The notes beneath the pieces are model-generated. The model had not been told where the DNA came from and did no database searches. It saw nothing but the letters and a program-made list of their open reading frames with translations. From Terrabacter sp. MAHUQ-38 (lineage in GTDB: Bacteria; Actinomycetota; Actinomycetes; Actinomycetales; Dermatophilaceae): DNA of 64,000 nucleotides. Below, one piece after another: positions 16,708 through 26,809 of this stretch. The stretch spans positions 434,001 through 498,000 of the forward strand of contig NZ_JACVCU010000001.1 in NCBI RefSeq assembly GCF_014518425.1, given 5' to 3'. Within the stretch, counting starts at the first letter, position 1. Each line of letters begins with the position of its first letter. Both the position numbers and the translations under genes were made by a program.

Positions 16708-17892
16708 TCACACCGGGTGGATGACGACGCGGTCTCCCTCGATGAGCTGGTCGACGCCCTCGGGCACCTCGATGAGGCAGTTGGCGGCGGCGAGCGCGGT
16801 CAGGTGCCGCGCGTCGGGCGCTGTCACCGTGCCGTCGTCGTGGAGCACGCTCGTGACGAACTGGACCCGCCCGGTGCGGGTGCGCCGCGTGCGGCCGGTG
16901 TATGCCGCGTGGCCGGGTCGCGTGGGCGGCACCCCGTGGCGGCGGTCGAGGGCCGGGCGGAGCAGCACGTGGAAGGCGACGAACGCGCCCACCGGCGTCC
17001 CAGGCAGGCACACGACCGGCGTCGAGCCGTAGCATCCGAGCCCCTGCGGCCCGCCGGGCTGCATGGCCAGGTGCACGAAGTCGAAGGTCGGCAGCGGTGA
17101 GCACACCTGCCGCACCACCTCGTAGGCGCCGGCGCTGACCCCACCGGTCGTGACGACGACGTCGATGCCGGCATCCGCGTCCAGGGCCTCGAGGAGGGCC
17201 CGCAGGTCGTCGGGCTCGTCGGAGCAGACCTCGACCCGCGACACGACGCAGCCGGCGGCTTCGGCGAGCGCCGCGACCATGTCGGAGTTCGACTCGTGGA
17301 TGCCGCCTGCCCCGGGGTCGGCGTCCGGCGGCACGAGCTCGGCGCCGGTCGCGACGACGGCGACCCGGGTGCGCGCGTGCACCTCGACCGCCGTGCACCC
17401 GGCCGAGCGACCGAGGGCGACCAGGGCCGGTGTGACCGGGGACCCCACGGCGGCGACGACAACCCCGGTGGTGACATCCTCCCCACGCAGCCGCACGTGC
17501 TGGCCCGGCGCGGGCTCGCCGTCGATGGTCACGCGGTCGGGGGCAGGGCCCGTCGGGCTCGCGTCCGTGCGCTCGACCGGCACGACCGCGAGCGTGCCCT
17601 CCGGCACCCGCGCGCCGGTCATGACGCGCGCCGCATCACCGGGGGCAAGGGCGAAGTCCGGCGCCGACCCGGCGGGCACGTCGCCGACCACCGGGAAGGC
17701 GCGCTGGTCCGGCGAACCAGGGCACACGGCATACCCGTCCATCGCGGAGGAGTCGAAGCGCGGCAGGTCGTCGAGGGCGACGAGGTCGGCCGCCAGGCGC
17801 CGCCCGACGGCCCGGCGGTCGAGGGCGACCCGCTCGACCGGGGCATCGCCGAGCAGCCGCTCGACGGCGGCTCGGTGCTCACCGACGGACAC
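16708..17892 (-). CDS. moeA: Molybdopterin molybdotransferase MoeA
   Basis: 394 residues from GTG 17892; GTG 17901 is also possible. Motifs follow the MoeA order: FDSSAMDGYAV near residue 48, AGSAPDFALAPGDAARVMTGA, RLRGEDV, then the MoCF-like domain with VVATGAELV, ESNSDMVAAL and TTGGVSAGAYEVV, and LPGTPVGAFV before the C-terminal beta domain. It inserts molybdate into adenylated molybdopterin, the step before MobA- or MocA-type nucleotide transfer. It serves the molybdenum enzymes encoded at 26-30 kb and the FdhD-dependent enzymes. Confidence 0.95.
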   Translation of the reverse strand: MSVGEHRAAVERLLGDAPVERVALDRRAVGRRLAADLVALDDLPRFDSSAMDGYAVCPGSPDQRAFPVVGDVPAGSAPDFALAPGDAARVMTGARVPEGTLAVVPVERTDASPTGPAPDRVTIDGEPAPGQHVRLRGEDVTTGVVVAAVGSPVTPALVALGRSAGCTAVEVHARTRVAVVATGAELVPPDADPGAGGIHESNSDMVAALAEAAGCVVSRVEVCSDEPDDLRALLEALDADAGIDVVVTTGGVSAGAYEVVRQVCSPLPTFDFVHLAMQPGGPQGLGCYGSTPVVCLPGTPVGAFVAFHVLLRPALDRRHGVPPTRPGHAAYTGRTRRTRTGRVQFVTSVLHDDGTVTAPDARHLTALAAANCLIEVPEGVDQLIEGDRVVIHPV

Positions 17893-17970
17893 GTGACCCA
17901 CGGTCGCCAGTCTGGCGCATCGGGAGGCGGTCCCACTCACCCGTCCGCATCCGGAGGTACGTTGTCGACC

Positions 17971-19311
17971 ATGGCGAGCGCTGACGGCTTCCGGCTCGAC
18001 GGGATGCTGCTGGGGGTGGCGACGTCCGCCACGCAGGTCGAGGGCGGCGACGTCGAGAGCAGCTGGAGCGACTGGGCGGCCCGCCCGGGCACGATCAAGG
18101 ACGCGTCGACCCCGGCCCGCGCGACCGACCACTGGCGCCGCTGGCGCGAGGACACCGAGCTGATGGCCTCGCTCGGCGTGCAGGTCTACCACATGAGCGT
18201 CGAGTGGGCCCGGCTCGAGCCACGACCGGGGCAGTGGGACGACGTCGCTTTCGAGCGGTACCGCGAGGAGCTGGAACTGCTGCGCGACAAGGGAATCCGA
18301 CCGCTCGTGACACTGCATCACTTCAGCCACCCCCTGTGGTTCGAGCGTGACGGCGGCTGGCTGGCACCGAGCGCGCTGTGGACGTGGGAGCGGTTCGTCA
18401 GCGCGGTCGTGACCCGGCTCGGCGACCTCGTGACCGAGTGGGTCACCGTCAACGAGCCGAACGTCTACGTCACCGGCGCCCACGTCTTCGGCGACTTCCC
18501 GCCCGGTCACCGCAGCCTCCGTGAGGGCCTCCGGGTCTACTCCGTGCTCGCCGCCGCGCACCTCCGCGCCTACCGGCTCATCCACTCGCTCCAGCCCGGC
18601 CCCGACACGATGGTCGGCGTCGCCCACCACCTGCGACCGTTCCGTCCCGGTGACCCACGCAACCCGTGGCACCGGGTCCTGACCCCGGCCATGCGCCACC
18701 TGTTCCAGGGCGCGATCGTGCGGGCCATGACGACCGGGGAGTTCACGCGACCGCTGCGGCGACCCGAGGGCATTCCGGCTCGGGGCGCCGGCTCCAGCCC
18801 CGCCCGCTACGCCGACTTCTTCGGGCTCAACTACTACTCGCGCACGACGGTGACCCGGTTCGACGACGGCACGCCGGCCGGCGTCCCGGTCAACGACCTC
18901 GGCTGGGAGGTGTATGCCGCCGGGCTGGCCGAGACGGCCCGGTGGGCGTGGGAGACCTACCGCCTTCCGGTCTGGGTCACCGAGAACGGCACGTGCGACG
19001 CCGCCGACGCCTTCCGGTCCCGATACGTCTGGGAGCACCTGGAGGTGCTGGCCGGCGTCCGTGCGCACGGGATCCCCGTCGAGCGGTACTACCACTGGTG
19101 CTTCGTCGACAACTGGGAGTGGAACGAGGGAGAGGACCCGCGCTTCGGTCTCGTCGCCCTCGACTACGAGACCCAGGAGCGGACGGTCCGCGACTCAGCG
19201 CGGATGTTCGCGCAGATCATCCGCGAGGGCGGCGGCACGCCGGCGATGCACGCGGCCTACGTTGCGGGACAGGCCTACCCGATCAGCAGCGTCGAGGCGC
19301 ACCACCGGTGA
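17971..19311 (+). CDS. Glycoside hydrolase family 1 (beta-glucosidase-like)
   Basis: 446 residues from ATG 17971. The (beta/alpha)8 GH1 barrel is shown by [20 protein letters not shown], the acid/base motif TVNEPNV (Glu about 162) and the nucleophile motif VTENGTCD (Glu about 338). [18 protein letters not shown] is the conserved aglycone-side segment. It has no signal peptide, so it acts on imported beta-glycosides. No transporter or LacI regulator adjoins it, and the exact sugar is unknown. It converges on sdaA with only six bases between the stop codons. Confidence 0.95.
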   Translation: MASADGFRLDGMLLGVATSATQVEGGDVESSWSDWAARPGTIKDASTPARATDHWRRWREDTELMASLGVQVYHMSVEWARLEPRPGQWDDVAFERYREELELLRDKGIRPLVTLHHFSHPLWFERDGGWLAPSALWTWERFVSAVVTRLGDLVTEWVTVNEPNVYVTGAHVFGDFPPGHRSLREGLRVYSVLAAAHLRAYRLIHSLQPGPDTMVGVAHHLRPFRPGDPRNPWHRVLTPAMRHLFQGAIVRAMTTGEFTRPLRRPEGIPARGAGSSPARYADFFGLNYYSRTTVTRFDDGTPAGVPVNDLGWEVYAAGLAETARWAWETYRLPVWVTENGTCDAADAFRSRYVWEHLEVLAGVRAHGIPVERYYHWCFVDNWEWNEGEDPRFGLVALDYETQERTVRDSARMFAQIIREGGGTPAMHAAYVAGQAYPISSVEAHHR

Positions 19312-19317
19312 CCCGCC

Positions 19318-20691
19318 TCAGCACTCGATGACGTTGACGGCGAGCCCGCCGCGCGCCGTCTCCTTGTACTTGACCTTCATGTCGGCGCCCGTCTCCCGCA
19401 TCGTCTTGACGACCTTGTCGAGCGAGACGACGTGGGAGCCGTCGCCGCGCAGGGCCGTGCGGGCGGCCGTGATGGCCTTGACGGAGGCGATCGCGTTGCG
19501 CTCGATGCACGGGATCTGGACGAGGCCGCCGACGGGATCGCAGGTGAGTCCCAGGTTGTGCTCCATGCCGATCTCGGCGGCGTTCTCGACCTGCTCGGGC
19601 GTGCCGCCCATGACGGCGGCCATCGCCCCGGCAGCCATCGAGCACGCCGAGCCGACCTCACCCTGGCAGCCGACCTCGGCGCCCGAGATCGAGGCGGTCT
19701 CCTTGTAGATCACGCCGATGGCGCCGGCGGTGAGCAGGAACCGGACGATGCCGTCGCGGTCGGCACCGTTGACGAAGTTCGCGTAATAGTGCAGGACGGC
19801 GGGGATGATGCCCGCGGCACCGTTGGTCGGAGCGGTGACGACGCGTCCACCGGAGGCGTTCTCCTCGTTGACGGCGAGCGCGTAGAGGGTGATCCAGTCC
19901 ATGCCGCGCAGCGGATCGTCGCTGTTGCCCTCGAGCCGCAGGCGACGGGCGAGCTCGGGCGCACGACGGCGCACGCGCAGGCCACCGGGCAGCACGCCCT
20001 CGTTCTCGATGCCGTTGCGGACGCACTCCTTCATGACGCGCCAGATGTCGAGAAGTCCCTCGCGGACCTCCTGCTCGGTGCGCCACGACAGCTCGTTCTC
20101 GAGCATGATGCGCGCGATCGACTTGCCCGTCTCCTTGCAGTGGGCGAGCAGCTCGTCTCCGGTGCGGAACGGGTGCGCGACCGGCGTCGAGTCCTCGACG
20201 ATCCGCGTCTGCCCGTCGGCGTCGCCGCCGACGACGAAGCCGCCGCCGACGGAGTAGTACGTGCGCTCGGCGAGCTTCGCGCCGGACGCGTCGAGGGCCG
20301 TGAACGTCATCCCGTTCGGGTGGACGGGCAACGTCTTGCGGCGGTGCAGGACGAGGTCCTCGTCCTCGACGAAGTCGATCTCGTGCTCCCCGAGCAGCGC
20401 CAGCCGCCGCGTGGACCGGATCTCCGTGAGCCGGCCCTCGACCGCACGGGGGTCGCAGAGCTCGGGCCGCTCGCCCGTCAGGCCGAGCAGGACGGCCTTG
20501 TCGCTGCCGTGGCCGTGGCCCGTGGCGCCGAGCGAGCCGAAGAGCTGGGACCGCACTCGGGCGGCCTGGGCGAGCTGGCCGTCGTCGCGCAGCCGCTCGG
20601 CGAACAGCGCCGCTGCCCGCATGGGTCCGACGGTGTGCGAGCTCGACGGCCCGATACCGACCGAGAAGAGGTCGAAAACGCTGAGCGCCAT
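19318..20691 (-). CDS. sdaA: L-serine ammonia-lyase, iron-sulfur type
   Basis: 457 residues, the single-chain form with fused beta and alpha domains. Motifs are [20 protein letters not shown] at the N-terminus and, in the alpha domain, [49 protein letters not shown] and a C-terminal Cys. The cysteines supply the labile [4Fe-4S] cluster that binds serine. The enzyme deaminates L-serine to pyruvate and ammonia in the cytoplasm. The start at 20691 is set by the conserved [12 protein letters not shown] beginning. Confidence 0.97.
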   Translation of the reverse strand: MALSVFDLFSVGIGPSSSHTVGPMRAAALFAERLRDDGQLAQAARVRSQLFGSLGATGHGHGSDKAVLLGLTGERPELCDPRAVEGRLTEIRSTRRLALLGEHEIDFVEDEDLVLHRRKTLPVHPNGMTFTALDASGAKLAERTYYSVGGGFVVGGDADGQTRIVEDSTPVAHPFRTGDELLAHCKETGKSIARIMLENELSWRTEQEVREGLLDIWRVMKECVRNGIENEGVLPGGLRVRRRAPELARRLRLEGNSDDPLRGMDWITLYALAVNEENASGGRVVTAPTNGAAGIIPAVLHYYANFVNGADRDGIVRFLLTAGAIGVIYKETASISGAEVGCQGEVGSACSMAAGAMAAVMGGTPEQVENAAEIGMEHNLGLTCDPVGGLVQIPCIERNAIASVKAITAARTALRGDGSHVVSLDKVVKTMRETGADMKVKYKETARGGLAVNVIEC

Positions 20692-21068
20692 GGTGTCCTG
20701 ACTTCGTGTCGTCGTTGACGGGTGCCGCCCGGGGTGGGGGCGACCGGTTGAGCGTACGTCCGGCACCGCCCTCGATGCACATGCCCGGGCAAGCGCAGTA
20801 GGCGCGCTCGGCCGGGCCCCGCCTCGACCAGGGACAGGCAGGACGAGCTGGCCTCGGGAGGCCCACTGCGAGAGCTCCGTGGACACGGCGCCGACAATCT
20901 ACGCATAAAGGCGGAGATGTGCTGAATTATCAACTGCAGCAATGAAATTCAGCGGGTCAAGGCAGTGCGCAAAGCGAGTGACGGGGACGCGAGGGGGGTA
21001 TCACACCCTCATCGAGGTGAGCGCCGGGGGATCAGTGCGCCGCCCACGACAGCAAGGGGCAAATCATC
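20692..21068. promoter_or_regulatory. Divergent regulatory region with 8-bp inverted repeat
   Basis: 377 bp between sdaA and the surface-protein gene. At 20921-20953 an inverted repeat GCTGAATT/AATTCAGC brackets 17 bp containing CTGCAG; it stands out as AT-rich in a GC-rich setting and is a candidate operator. The sdaA-side 230 bp are GC-rich with no recognised riboswitch; I checked for a glycine riboswitch and did not see its conserved core. No gene is supported. Confidence 0.4.
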
Positions 21069-21773
<705 letters not shown>

Positions 21774-21844
21774 CCAACGATGGTGCCCGGTCGCCGCGCG
21801 TCGGTGACGCGTCGGTGACCGGGCGTCCAGAAGGGTGTTGACCG

Positions 21845-22573
21845 GTGGGTCGCAGGCGGCTCGTCGGAGGACTGGTGGCAGTGCTCATCGCCACCGGCCT
21901 CTGGTACGTCGTGCCACGACCGGCGCCGCATGCCACCCCTCCAGCCACCGTGGCCGGCGCGGCCAGTGTCACGGCCCGTCCTGGTCCGACGCCCGTCGGC
22001 GCCGGGCCCAGCACCACCTCGTCTGCGGCCGACGAGGACACCGTCCCCGGTCAGCAGCAACGGGGCACGTGCCGGGTGGGTGAGCCGAAGCGCCTCGTCA
22101 TCCCGGCGCTGGGCGTCGATGCGCCGTTCGAACGGATCGGGCTGGACCGGACCGGAGGTCGCGATGCGAGCGGGCGGTTGCCGCTCGGCAACCCCACCGA
22201 CCGCACCCGCGCCGGGTGGTACGCCGCCGGCCCGCGCCCCGGGGCAGGGACCGGGACCGTGCTCACCACCGGTCACACGTACCGCGACGGCTCGGCGATC
22301 TTCCAGGAGGACTTCGCCCGTCGCATCGCCGTGCGCCAGCTCATCCAGGTGCGCCAGGACAACGGCTCCGTGTGCTCGTACCGGGTCGCCCGGGTTTGGC
22401 GCGAGGTCGACGCCGCGCGTGGCTACCCGCGGCTCGTGGAGTCCGAGCGGCTCTACGACTTCTCCGGCCCGGAGCGCCTGCTGCTCGCCACCTGCGGCGG
22501 CAGCTGGAACGCGCTCGCCCAGGACTACGACGACATCAGCGTCCTCGTCGCCGTCCCCGTCGGCCGGGCCTGA
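21845..22573 (+). CDS. Class F-type sortase (cassette 1)
   Basis: 242 residues from GTG 21845. One N-terminal membrane anchor (LVGGLVAVLIATGLWYVV) precedes a Ser/Thr/Pro linker and the catalytic domain, which starts near LVIPALGVDAPFE. The catalytic His is in GHTYRDGSAIF and the catalytic Cys in LLLATCGGSW. The short domain and TCGG motif fit class F sortases of actinobacteria. It should join the upstream surface protein to the wall through its APDTGG signal. The closest relative in the window is the sortase at 25262-25951. Confidence 0.92.
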   Translation: MGRRRLVGGLVAVLIATGLWYVVPRPAPHATPPATVAGAASVTARPGPTPVGAGPSTTSSAADEDTVPGQQQRGTCRVGEPKRLVIPALGVDAPFERIGLDRTGGRDASGRLPLGNPTDRTRAGWYAAGPRPGAGTGTVLTTGHTYRDGSAIFQEDFARRIAVRQLIQVRQDNGSVCSYRVARVWREVDAARGYPRLVESERLYDFSGPERLLLATCGGSWNALAQDYDDISVLVAVPVGRA

Positions 22574-22687
22574 GGCACGCCCTGCGCGGCTCGGCCGAAG
22601 AGACGGCCCGGGACGGGGCACCTAGAGTCGAGGCGTGCCCCATGTCAGCGCAGATCTCCCTGTCCCGCTCCTGGCCGAGGCCCGGAC

Positions 22688-23635
22688 ATGAAGCAGCCGC
22701 GCTGGGTCGATGCCGCCATGCTGCGCCGCTCGCTGTCGCCCGACCGAGCTCGACGGCTCATCCGCCAGGAGCTGGCCGACGGCTTCGACCCGTCGGGAGA
22801 CCCACCGCGTCTCGCAGCCGGCGTCGGCGACGGGCAGCTGCTCGTCATGCCCTCGGCGACGCGTACGTCCGCGGGCGTCAAGGTGGTCTCCGTTGCGCCC
22901 GGCAACGCCGCCCGTGGGCTCGAGCGCATCCAGGCGGTCTACGTCCTCATGGACGCCGAGACGCTGACTCCCTCGGTGATCATCGACGGCGCCGCCATCA
23001 CGTCGCTGCGCACCCCGGCGGTCTCGGCCGTCGCGATGGACGCCCTCGCACCTGCCGAGGTCGGCTCGGTCGTCGTCTTCGGCAGCGGGCCCCAGGCGCT
23101 CGGGCACGTCGAGGCGCTCCTCGCCATCCGGCATCCGTCGTCGGTCACCGTCGTGGGACGTCGCGCCGACCCGACCCGGTCGACGGCCCAGCGGATCTCG
23201 GGACTGCCCACGAACGGACGGCTCTCGACGCGCGCCCTGACCGTCGACGAACCCGAGGTCCAACAGGCCGTCGGCGACGCCCAGGTCGTGATCACGGCGA
23301 CCTCTGCCGCGACACCCGTGCTCGGTGACGACTGGGTGGCCGACGGGGCCTGCGTCGTCGCCGTGGGCTCACACGAGGCCCACCGCCGCGAGCTCGGCTC
23401 CGGGCTGGTCGGCCGTTCGCTCGTCGTCGTCGAGGACGTCGCCACGGCGCACCGCGAGGCCGGCGACGTCATCCTCGCCACCGCTCAGGGGGCGCTCGAC
23501 TGGGCGGAGGTGTGCACGCTCAGCGACGTCGTCACCGGTCGGGTCGCACGCGCGACGGACCGGCCCAACGTCTTCAAGAGCGTCGGGATGGCGTGGCAGG
23601 ACCTCGTCATCGCCGAGCACGTCGGCCGCGCCTGA
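22688..23635 (+). CDS. Ornithine cyclodeaminase / mu-crystallin family protein
   Basis: 315 residues. The Rossmann NAD(P)-binding loop is VVVFGSGPQALGHVEAL around residue 125. The substrate-side segment is MPSATRTSAGVKVVSVAPGN near residue 55, with Lys in the position used for carboxylate binding. C-terminal KSVGMAWQDLVIAEHV is conserved in the family. Members are ornithine cyclodeaminases, alanine dehydrogenases or ketimine reductases, and the sequence does not settle which. It sits between the two sortase cassettes and shows no obvious link to them. Confidence 0.88.
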   Translation: MKQPRWVDAAMLRRSLSPDRARRLIRQELADGFDPSGDPPRLAAGVGDGQLLVMPSATRTSAGVKVVSVAPGNAARGLERIQAVYVLMDAETLTPSVIIDGAAITSLRTPAVSAVAMDALAPAEVGSVVVFGSGPQALGHVEALLAIRHPSSVTVVGRRADPTRSTAQRISGLPTNGRLSTRALTVDEPEVQQAVGDAQVVITATSAATPVLGDDWVADGACVVAVGSHEAHRRELGSGLVGRSLVVVEDVATAHREAGDVILATAQGALDWAEVCTLSDVVTGRVARATDRPNVFKSVGMAWQDLVIAEHVGRA

Positions 23636-23662
23636 GACCCGACCCGTCGGACGGTCAGCGCC

Positions 23663-24316
23663 TCACAGGGACGCGACGACCTCGTCGATGGCGCGGTACC
23701 CGTCGTTGAAGGCGAGGACGCGACCAGCGGTGGTGTCGGGGTGCGCCACCACCGATCGGATCACGTGCGCGACGTTGTCGCGGGACACGCGGGCTGCCAC
23801 GACGCCCGCGCCCGCGTCGATGTGGCCGGTCGCCGGGTCGAACGTCAGCCCGCTCGGTCGCAGGATCGTCCAGGCGAGGTCGGTGCCCTGCAGGTACGCA
23901 TCGGCCGCGCTCTTGGCCTCGGCGTATGCGTGGAACGGGTTGTCCTCGAGGACCCCGTGGTCGGGTCCCGCACCGAAGTACGACACCATCACATAGCGCC
24001 CGACCCCCGCCTGCACGGCGGCGTCCATGGAGCGGATCGCGGCGTCGCGGTCGACGGCGTACGTCCGCTGCGGGTTGCCGCCGCCGGCACCGGCCGACCA
24101 CACGACGACGTCACTGCCGCGCACGAGGTCGGCGATCTGCTCGGTCGACGCGTTCTCGACGTCGAGCACCGCCGCCGTCGCGCCGCTGGCCTCGACGTCG
24201 CCGACGTGTTCCGGGTTGCGCACGACCGACGTGACGTCGTGGCAGTCGGCGACGAGCAGCGGGGCGGCGAGCAGGGCGACCTTGCCGTGGCCGCCGATGA
24301 TGATGACACGAGACAT
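23663..24316 (-). CDS. NAD(P)-binding atypical SDR (NAD(P)H-binding family)
   Basis: 217 residues from ATG 24316. The N-terminal glycine-rich loop IIIGGHGKVALLAAP is an atypical GxxGxxx Rossmann motif. YVMVSYFGA, HAYAEAKSAADAYL and the segment TILRPSGLTFDP are typical of the YwnB/NmrA-like NAD(P)-binding group. It is probably a cytoplasmic oxidoreductase or redox sensor; no substrate can be named. It converges with the cyclodeaminase-like gene. Confidence 0.87.
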   Translation of the reverse strand: MSRVIIIGGHGKVALLAAPLLVADCHDVTSVVRNPEHVGDVEASGATAAVLDVENASTEQIADLVRGSDVVVWSAGAGGGNPQRTYAVDRDAAIRSMDAAVQAGVGRYVMVSYFGAGPDHGVLEDNPFHAYAEAKSAADAYLQGTDLAWTILRPSGLTFDPATGHIDAGAGVVAARVSRDNVAHVIRSVVAHPDTTAGRVLAFNDGYRAIDEVVASL

Positions 24317-24560
24317 GTCTCCACCTTCGCAGAGCCGTGTCGTCGACGCCTCCGAGACGTGTCGCAAAAGCCACAATCCCCCCGCACCGCAAGCGGGTCG
24401 GCGTCGTGTATGTTCTCCCACGGCTGAGGCGCCGCGCGCCTCGCCTCGTTCGCCCGGCCGTCCCTCACGGTCACGAGTTCTTCTGCGTCACAACACCCTC
24501 CACCACTCGCGGCTCGTGACCTGACCGGCCACGCCGCCCTCCACGGGAGCGCACTCTCTG

Positions 24561-25265
24561 ATGACCCGATCCACCCATGTCGTCGCGCCGTCACGCGCAG
24601 TCACCCTCCTGGTCGCCGGCGCCTTCGCCGTCTCCGGGGCCTGTGCCCTCGCTGCCCAGTCCGCCTCGGCCACGCCGGGAGACCCGCACAGGGTGTGGGT
24701 CTGCAAGTACGTCCACAAGCCCGGCGAGGCCGAGGTCCTCAAGGGCGGCAAGAACCCGATCCAGGTCGACGAGGCGTCGCTCACGAACGACCGCGGCGTG
24801 GAGCCCCAGCTCGGCGACGCCTTCTCGGACGGCCAGTTCCGTTCTGTCGTGGTCTCGCTCGACGCTCAGGCACCGACGGAGGCGTGCCCGGCCGTCGTGG
24901 CAGTCGACCCGGCCAACGAGGTCGAGGCGCCGTCCGACCCGCTCACGACCGCGTCGCCGACCGGGACCACCGGCACGCCCACGGCCACCGCGACGTCCAC
25001 CGTCTCCACCCCAGGTGCGGCGACACCCAGCCCGGTGACCCCGACCGTCGATGCGGTGCAGGAGAGTACGTCGGTCCCGACCGTCGCGTTCGCGGCCGTC
25101 CCGGCCCTCGGCGACGCCGCTCCCGACACCGGCGGCCTGGGGCACCTCTCCGAGGACAGCAGCTCGGCGGACGTGTTCGCCGGGATCGTCCTGCTCGCCA
25201 TGGCCGGAGGTCTCGTCGCGGCGGAGACGCGTCGGCGCCGTCGGAGCACCGCCGAGGTCGACTGA
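24561..25265 (+). CDS. Sortase-anchored surface protein (cassette 2)
   Basis: 234 residues, a paralogue of the protein at 21069-21773. The shared mature domain is PGDPHRVWVCKYVHKP, then EVLKGGKNPIQVDEASL, with a Cys pair. The linker differs: it is Ser/Thr/Pro/Val-rich (TGTTGTPTATATSTVSTP) and lacks the poly-Gly run. The sorting signal is AAPDTGG, followed after a spacer by a hydrophobic helix (VFAGIVLLAMAGGLVAA) and RRRRR. Its stop overlaps the start of the next sortase gene, so the two are translationally linked. Confidence 0.88.
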   Translation: MTRSTHVVAPSRAVTLLVAGAFAVSGACALAAQSASATPGDPHRVWVCKYVHKPGEAEVLKGGKNPIQVDEASLTNDRGVEPQLGDAFSDGQFRSVVVSLDAQAPTEACPAVVAVDPANEVEAPSDPLTTASPTGTTGTPTATATSTVSTPGAATPSPVTPTVDAVQESTSVPTVAFAAVPALGDAAPDTGGLGHLSEDSSSADVFAGIVLLAMAGGLVAAETRRRRRSTAEVD

Positions 25266-25951
25266 TCGCCGGACGCCACCGGGCGCGCACCCGCGCGCCC
25301 GGCCAGGCCGCGGTCCTGCCGCTGATCGCCGCCGCGCTCGCCTGCGTCGCGGTGTGGGTGCTGGTCGAGCGGCCCCTGGCCAGCGCCAGCCCGGCTACGC
25401 ACCCCGCACCGGTGCAGCGCGCGGCGATCGCCGCGTCGCACGGGCCCCCGTGCCGTCCGGGCGCGCCGCAGCGTCTCGTCTACCCCGCCCTCGGCGTGGA
25501 CGCAGCGGTCGAACGCATCGGCCTCGACCTCGGCACCCCGGCGGACGCCGACGGCCGCCGGCGACTCGGGAACCCGTCGGACACCAGCCGGGTCGGATGG
25601 TACGCCGACGGCCCGCGGCCAGGCGCCGGGAAGGGCACGGTGCTGCTCAACGGCCACACCTACCGCGACGGGTCGGCCGTCTTCGGCGAGGACTTCCCAG
25701 AGCGGGTGCGGCCCGGTCAGGTCATCCAGACGATCCAGACCGGCGGTTCGGTCTGCTCGTACCGGGTCGACCGGGTGTGGCCTGCCGTCGACGCGCGCCG
25801 TGACTACCCCCGGATCGTCTCCTCCGAACGGCTCTACGACGCCAACGGACCCGCGCGCCTCTTCCTCGCGACCTGCGGCGGCCGCTGGAACGGCGACCGC
25901 GAGGACTACGACGACATCACAATCGTCGTCGCCTCCTTCCTCCCCGGCTGA
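25262..25951 (+). CDS. Class F-type sortase (cassette 2), probable CTG start
   Basis: 229 residues if it starts at CTG 25262, which overlaps the upstream stop as CTGA. No ATG, GTG or TTG lies in frame before the membrane segment AAVLPLIAAALACVAVWVLV. The first GTG (about 25352) would remove most of that anchor. The catalytic domain matches its paralogue: LVYPALGVDAAVE, the His motif GHTYRDGSAVF and the Cys motif LFLATCGGRW. It is the probable anchoring enzyme for the preceding surface protein. The function call is firm; the start is uncertain. Confidence 0.85.
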   Translation: MIAGRHRARTRAPGQAAVLPLIAAALACVAVWVLVERPLASASPATHPAPVQRAAIAASHGPPCRPGAPQRLVYPALGVDAAVERIGLDLGTPADADGRRRLGNPSDTSRVGWYADGPRPGAGKGTVLLNGHTYRDGSAVFGEDFPERVRPGQVIQTIQTGGSVCSYRVDRVWPAVDARRDYPRIVSSERLYDANGPARLFLATCGGRWNGDREDYDDITIVVASFLPG

Positions 25952-25974
25952 ACCCACCCGACGGCAGCGGTCCG

Positions 25975-26802
25975 CTATCCGCTCGAGCCGCGTCCGATGA
26001 GCCAGCCGACGACGATGCCGACGGCCGCGGCCGCGGCGTACCCGGCGTACCGCTTGATGAGCACGGGCATGACGGCCGACCCGAGGTCGAGCGCCGCGTC
26101 CTCCTCGATGTCGGACGTGACCCGACGAGGTATGCCGTCCCGTCCCGTCCGTGCGCCGGCCGCGGCAGGTGCCGCCTTCGCTGCGGGCGGTGCCGGAGGT
26201 GTCGGAGGTGCCGGAGGTGCCGCAGCTGACATCGAGCGCGTGTCGGCGGCCAGCGCGTCGGAGGCGGTCTCGACGAAACCCGTCTCCGGCGAGACGTCGG
26301 AGGCCGGCTTCGGGGCCGGCTTCGGGGCCGGCTCCGAGCTCGCCTCCGGCGCGACTGCCGCGCCACCGAGCTGGCCCTCGATGCACGCCACGAACGCCTG
26401 GAGCAGCTTGTCCGAGACGTCCTGCATGACACCGCGACCGAACTGCGCCGGCTTGCCCGTGACGGCGAGGTCGGTCACGACCTCCGCGCGCGTACCGCCA
26501 CCGTCGGGCGCGAGCTGGATCGTCACGGTGGCGCCGGCCGTGCCGTTGCCGCGCTTGTCCTTGCCCTTGGCCTCGATGACGGCGCGGTGCGCTTCGTCGT
26601 CGCGCTCGACGAACGAGCCCGACCCCGAGTAGACCAGGGCGATCGGGCCGAGCTTGACCTTGACGGTGCCGGAGAAGCCGTCGTCGGTCACCTCCGTCAC
26701 GGTCGCCCCCGGGAAGCACCCGCCGACCTGCTCGAGGTCCATGAACAGGGCCCATGCGTCGTCGACGGAGGTCGGGACGGTGAAGGAGTGCATCAGCTCC
26801 AT
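25975..26802 (-). CDS. coxG: CoxG-like SRPBCC protein with C-terminal membrane anchor
   Basis: 275 residues. Residues 1-150 form the CoxG/SRPBCC domain (TVPTSVDDAWALFMDLEQVGGCFPGA, GTVKVKLGPI, GRGVMQDVSDKLL). A Pro/Ala-rich linker of about 90 residues follows, then a single C-terminal membrane helix (AAAAAVGIVVGWLIG). In CO dehydrogenase systems CoxG is thought to recruit the enzyme to the membrane or deliver quinone. It is the last gene of the coxSLMG run, 7 bp after coxM. Confidence 0.88.
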   Translation of the reverse strand: MELMHSFTVPTSVDDAWALFMDLEQVGGCFPGATVTEVTDDGFSGTVKVKLGPIALVYSGSGSFVERDDEAHRAVIEAKGKDKRGNGTAGATVTIQLAPDGGGTRAEVVTDLAVTGKPAQFGRGVMQDVSDKLLQAFVACIEGQLGGAAVAPEASSEPAPKPAPKPASDVSPETGFVETASDALAADTRSMSAAAPPAPPTPPAPPAAKAAPAAAGARTGRDGIPRRVTSDIEEDAALDLGSAVMPVLIKRYAGYAAAAAVGIVVGWLIGRGSSG

Positions 26803-26809
26803 CCGACGA

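Noticed and set aside
20692-20940. Glycine riboswitch before sdaA
   Set aside because: The conserved glycine-aptamer core was not found on the sdaA strand.
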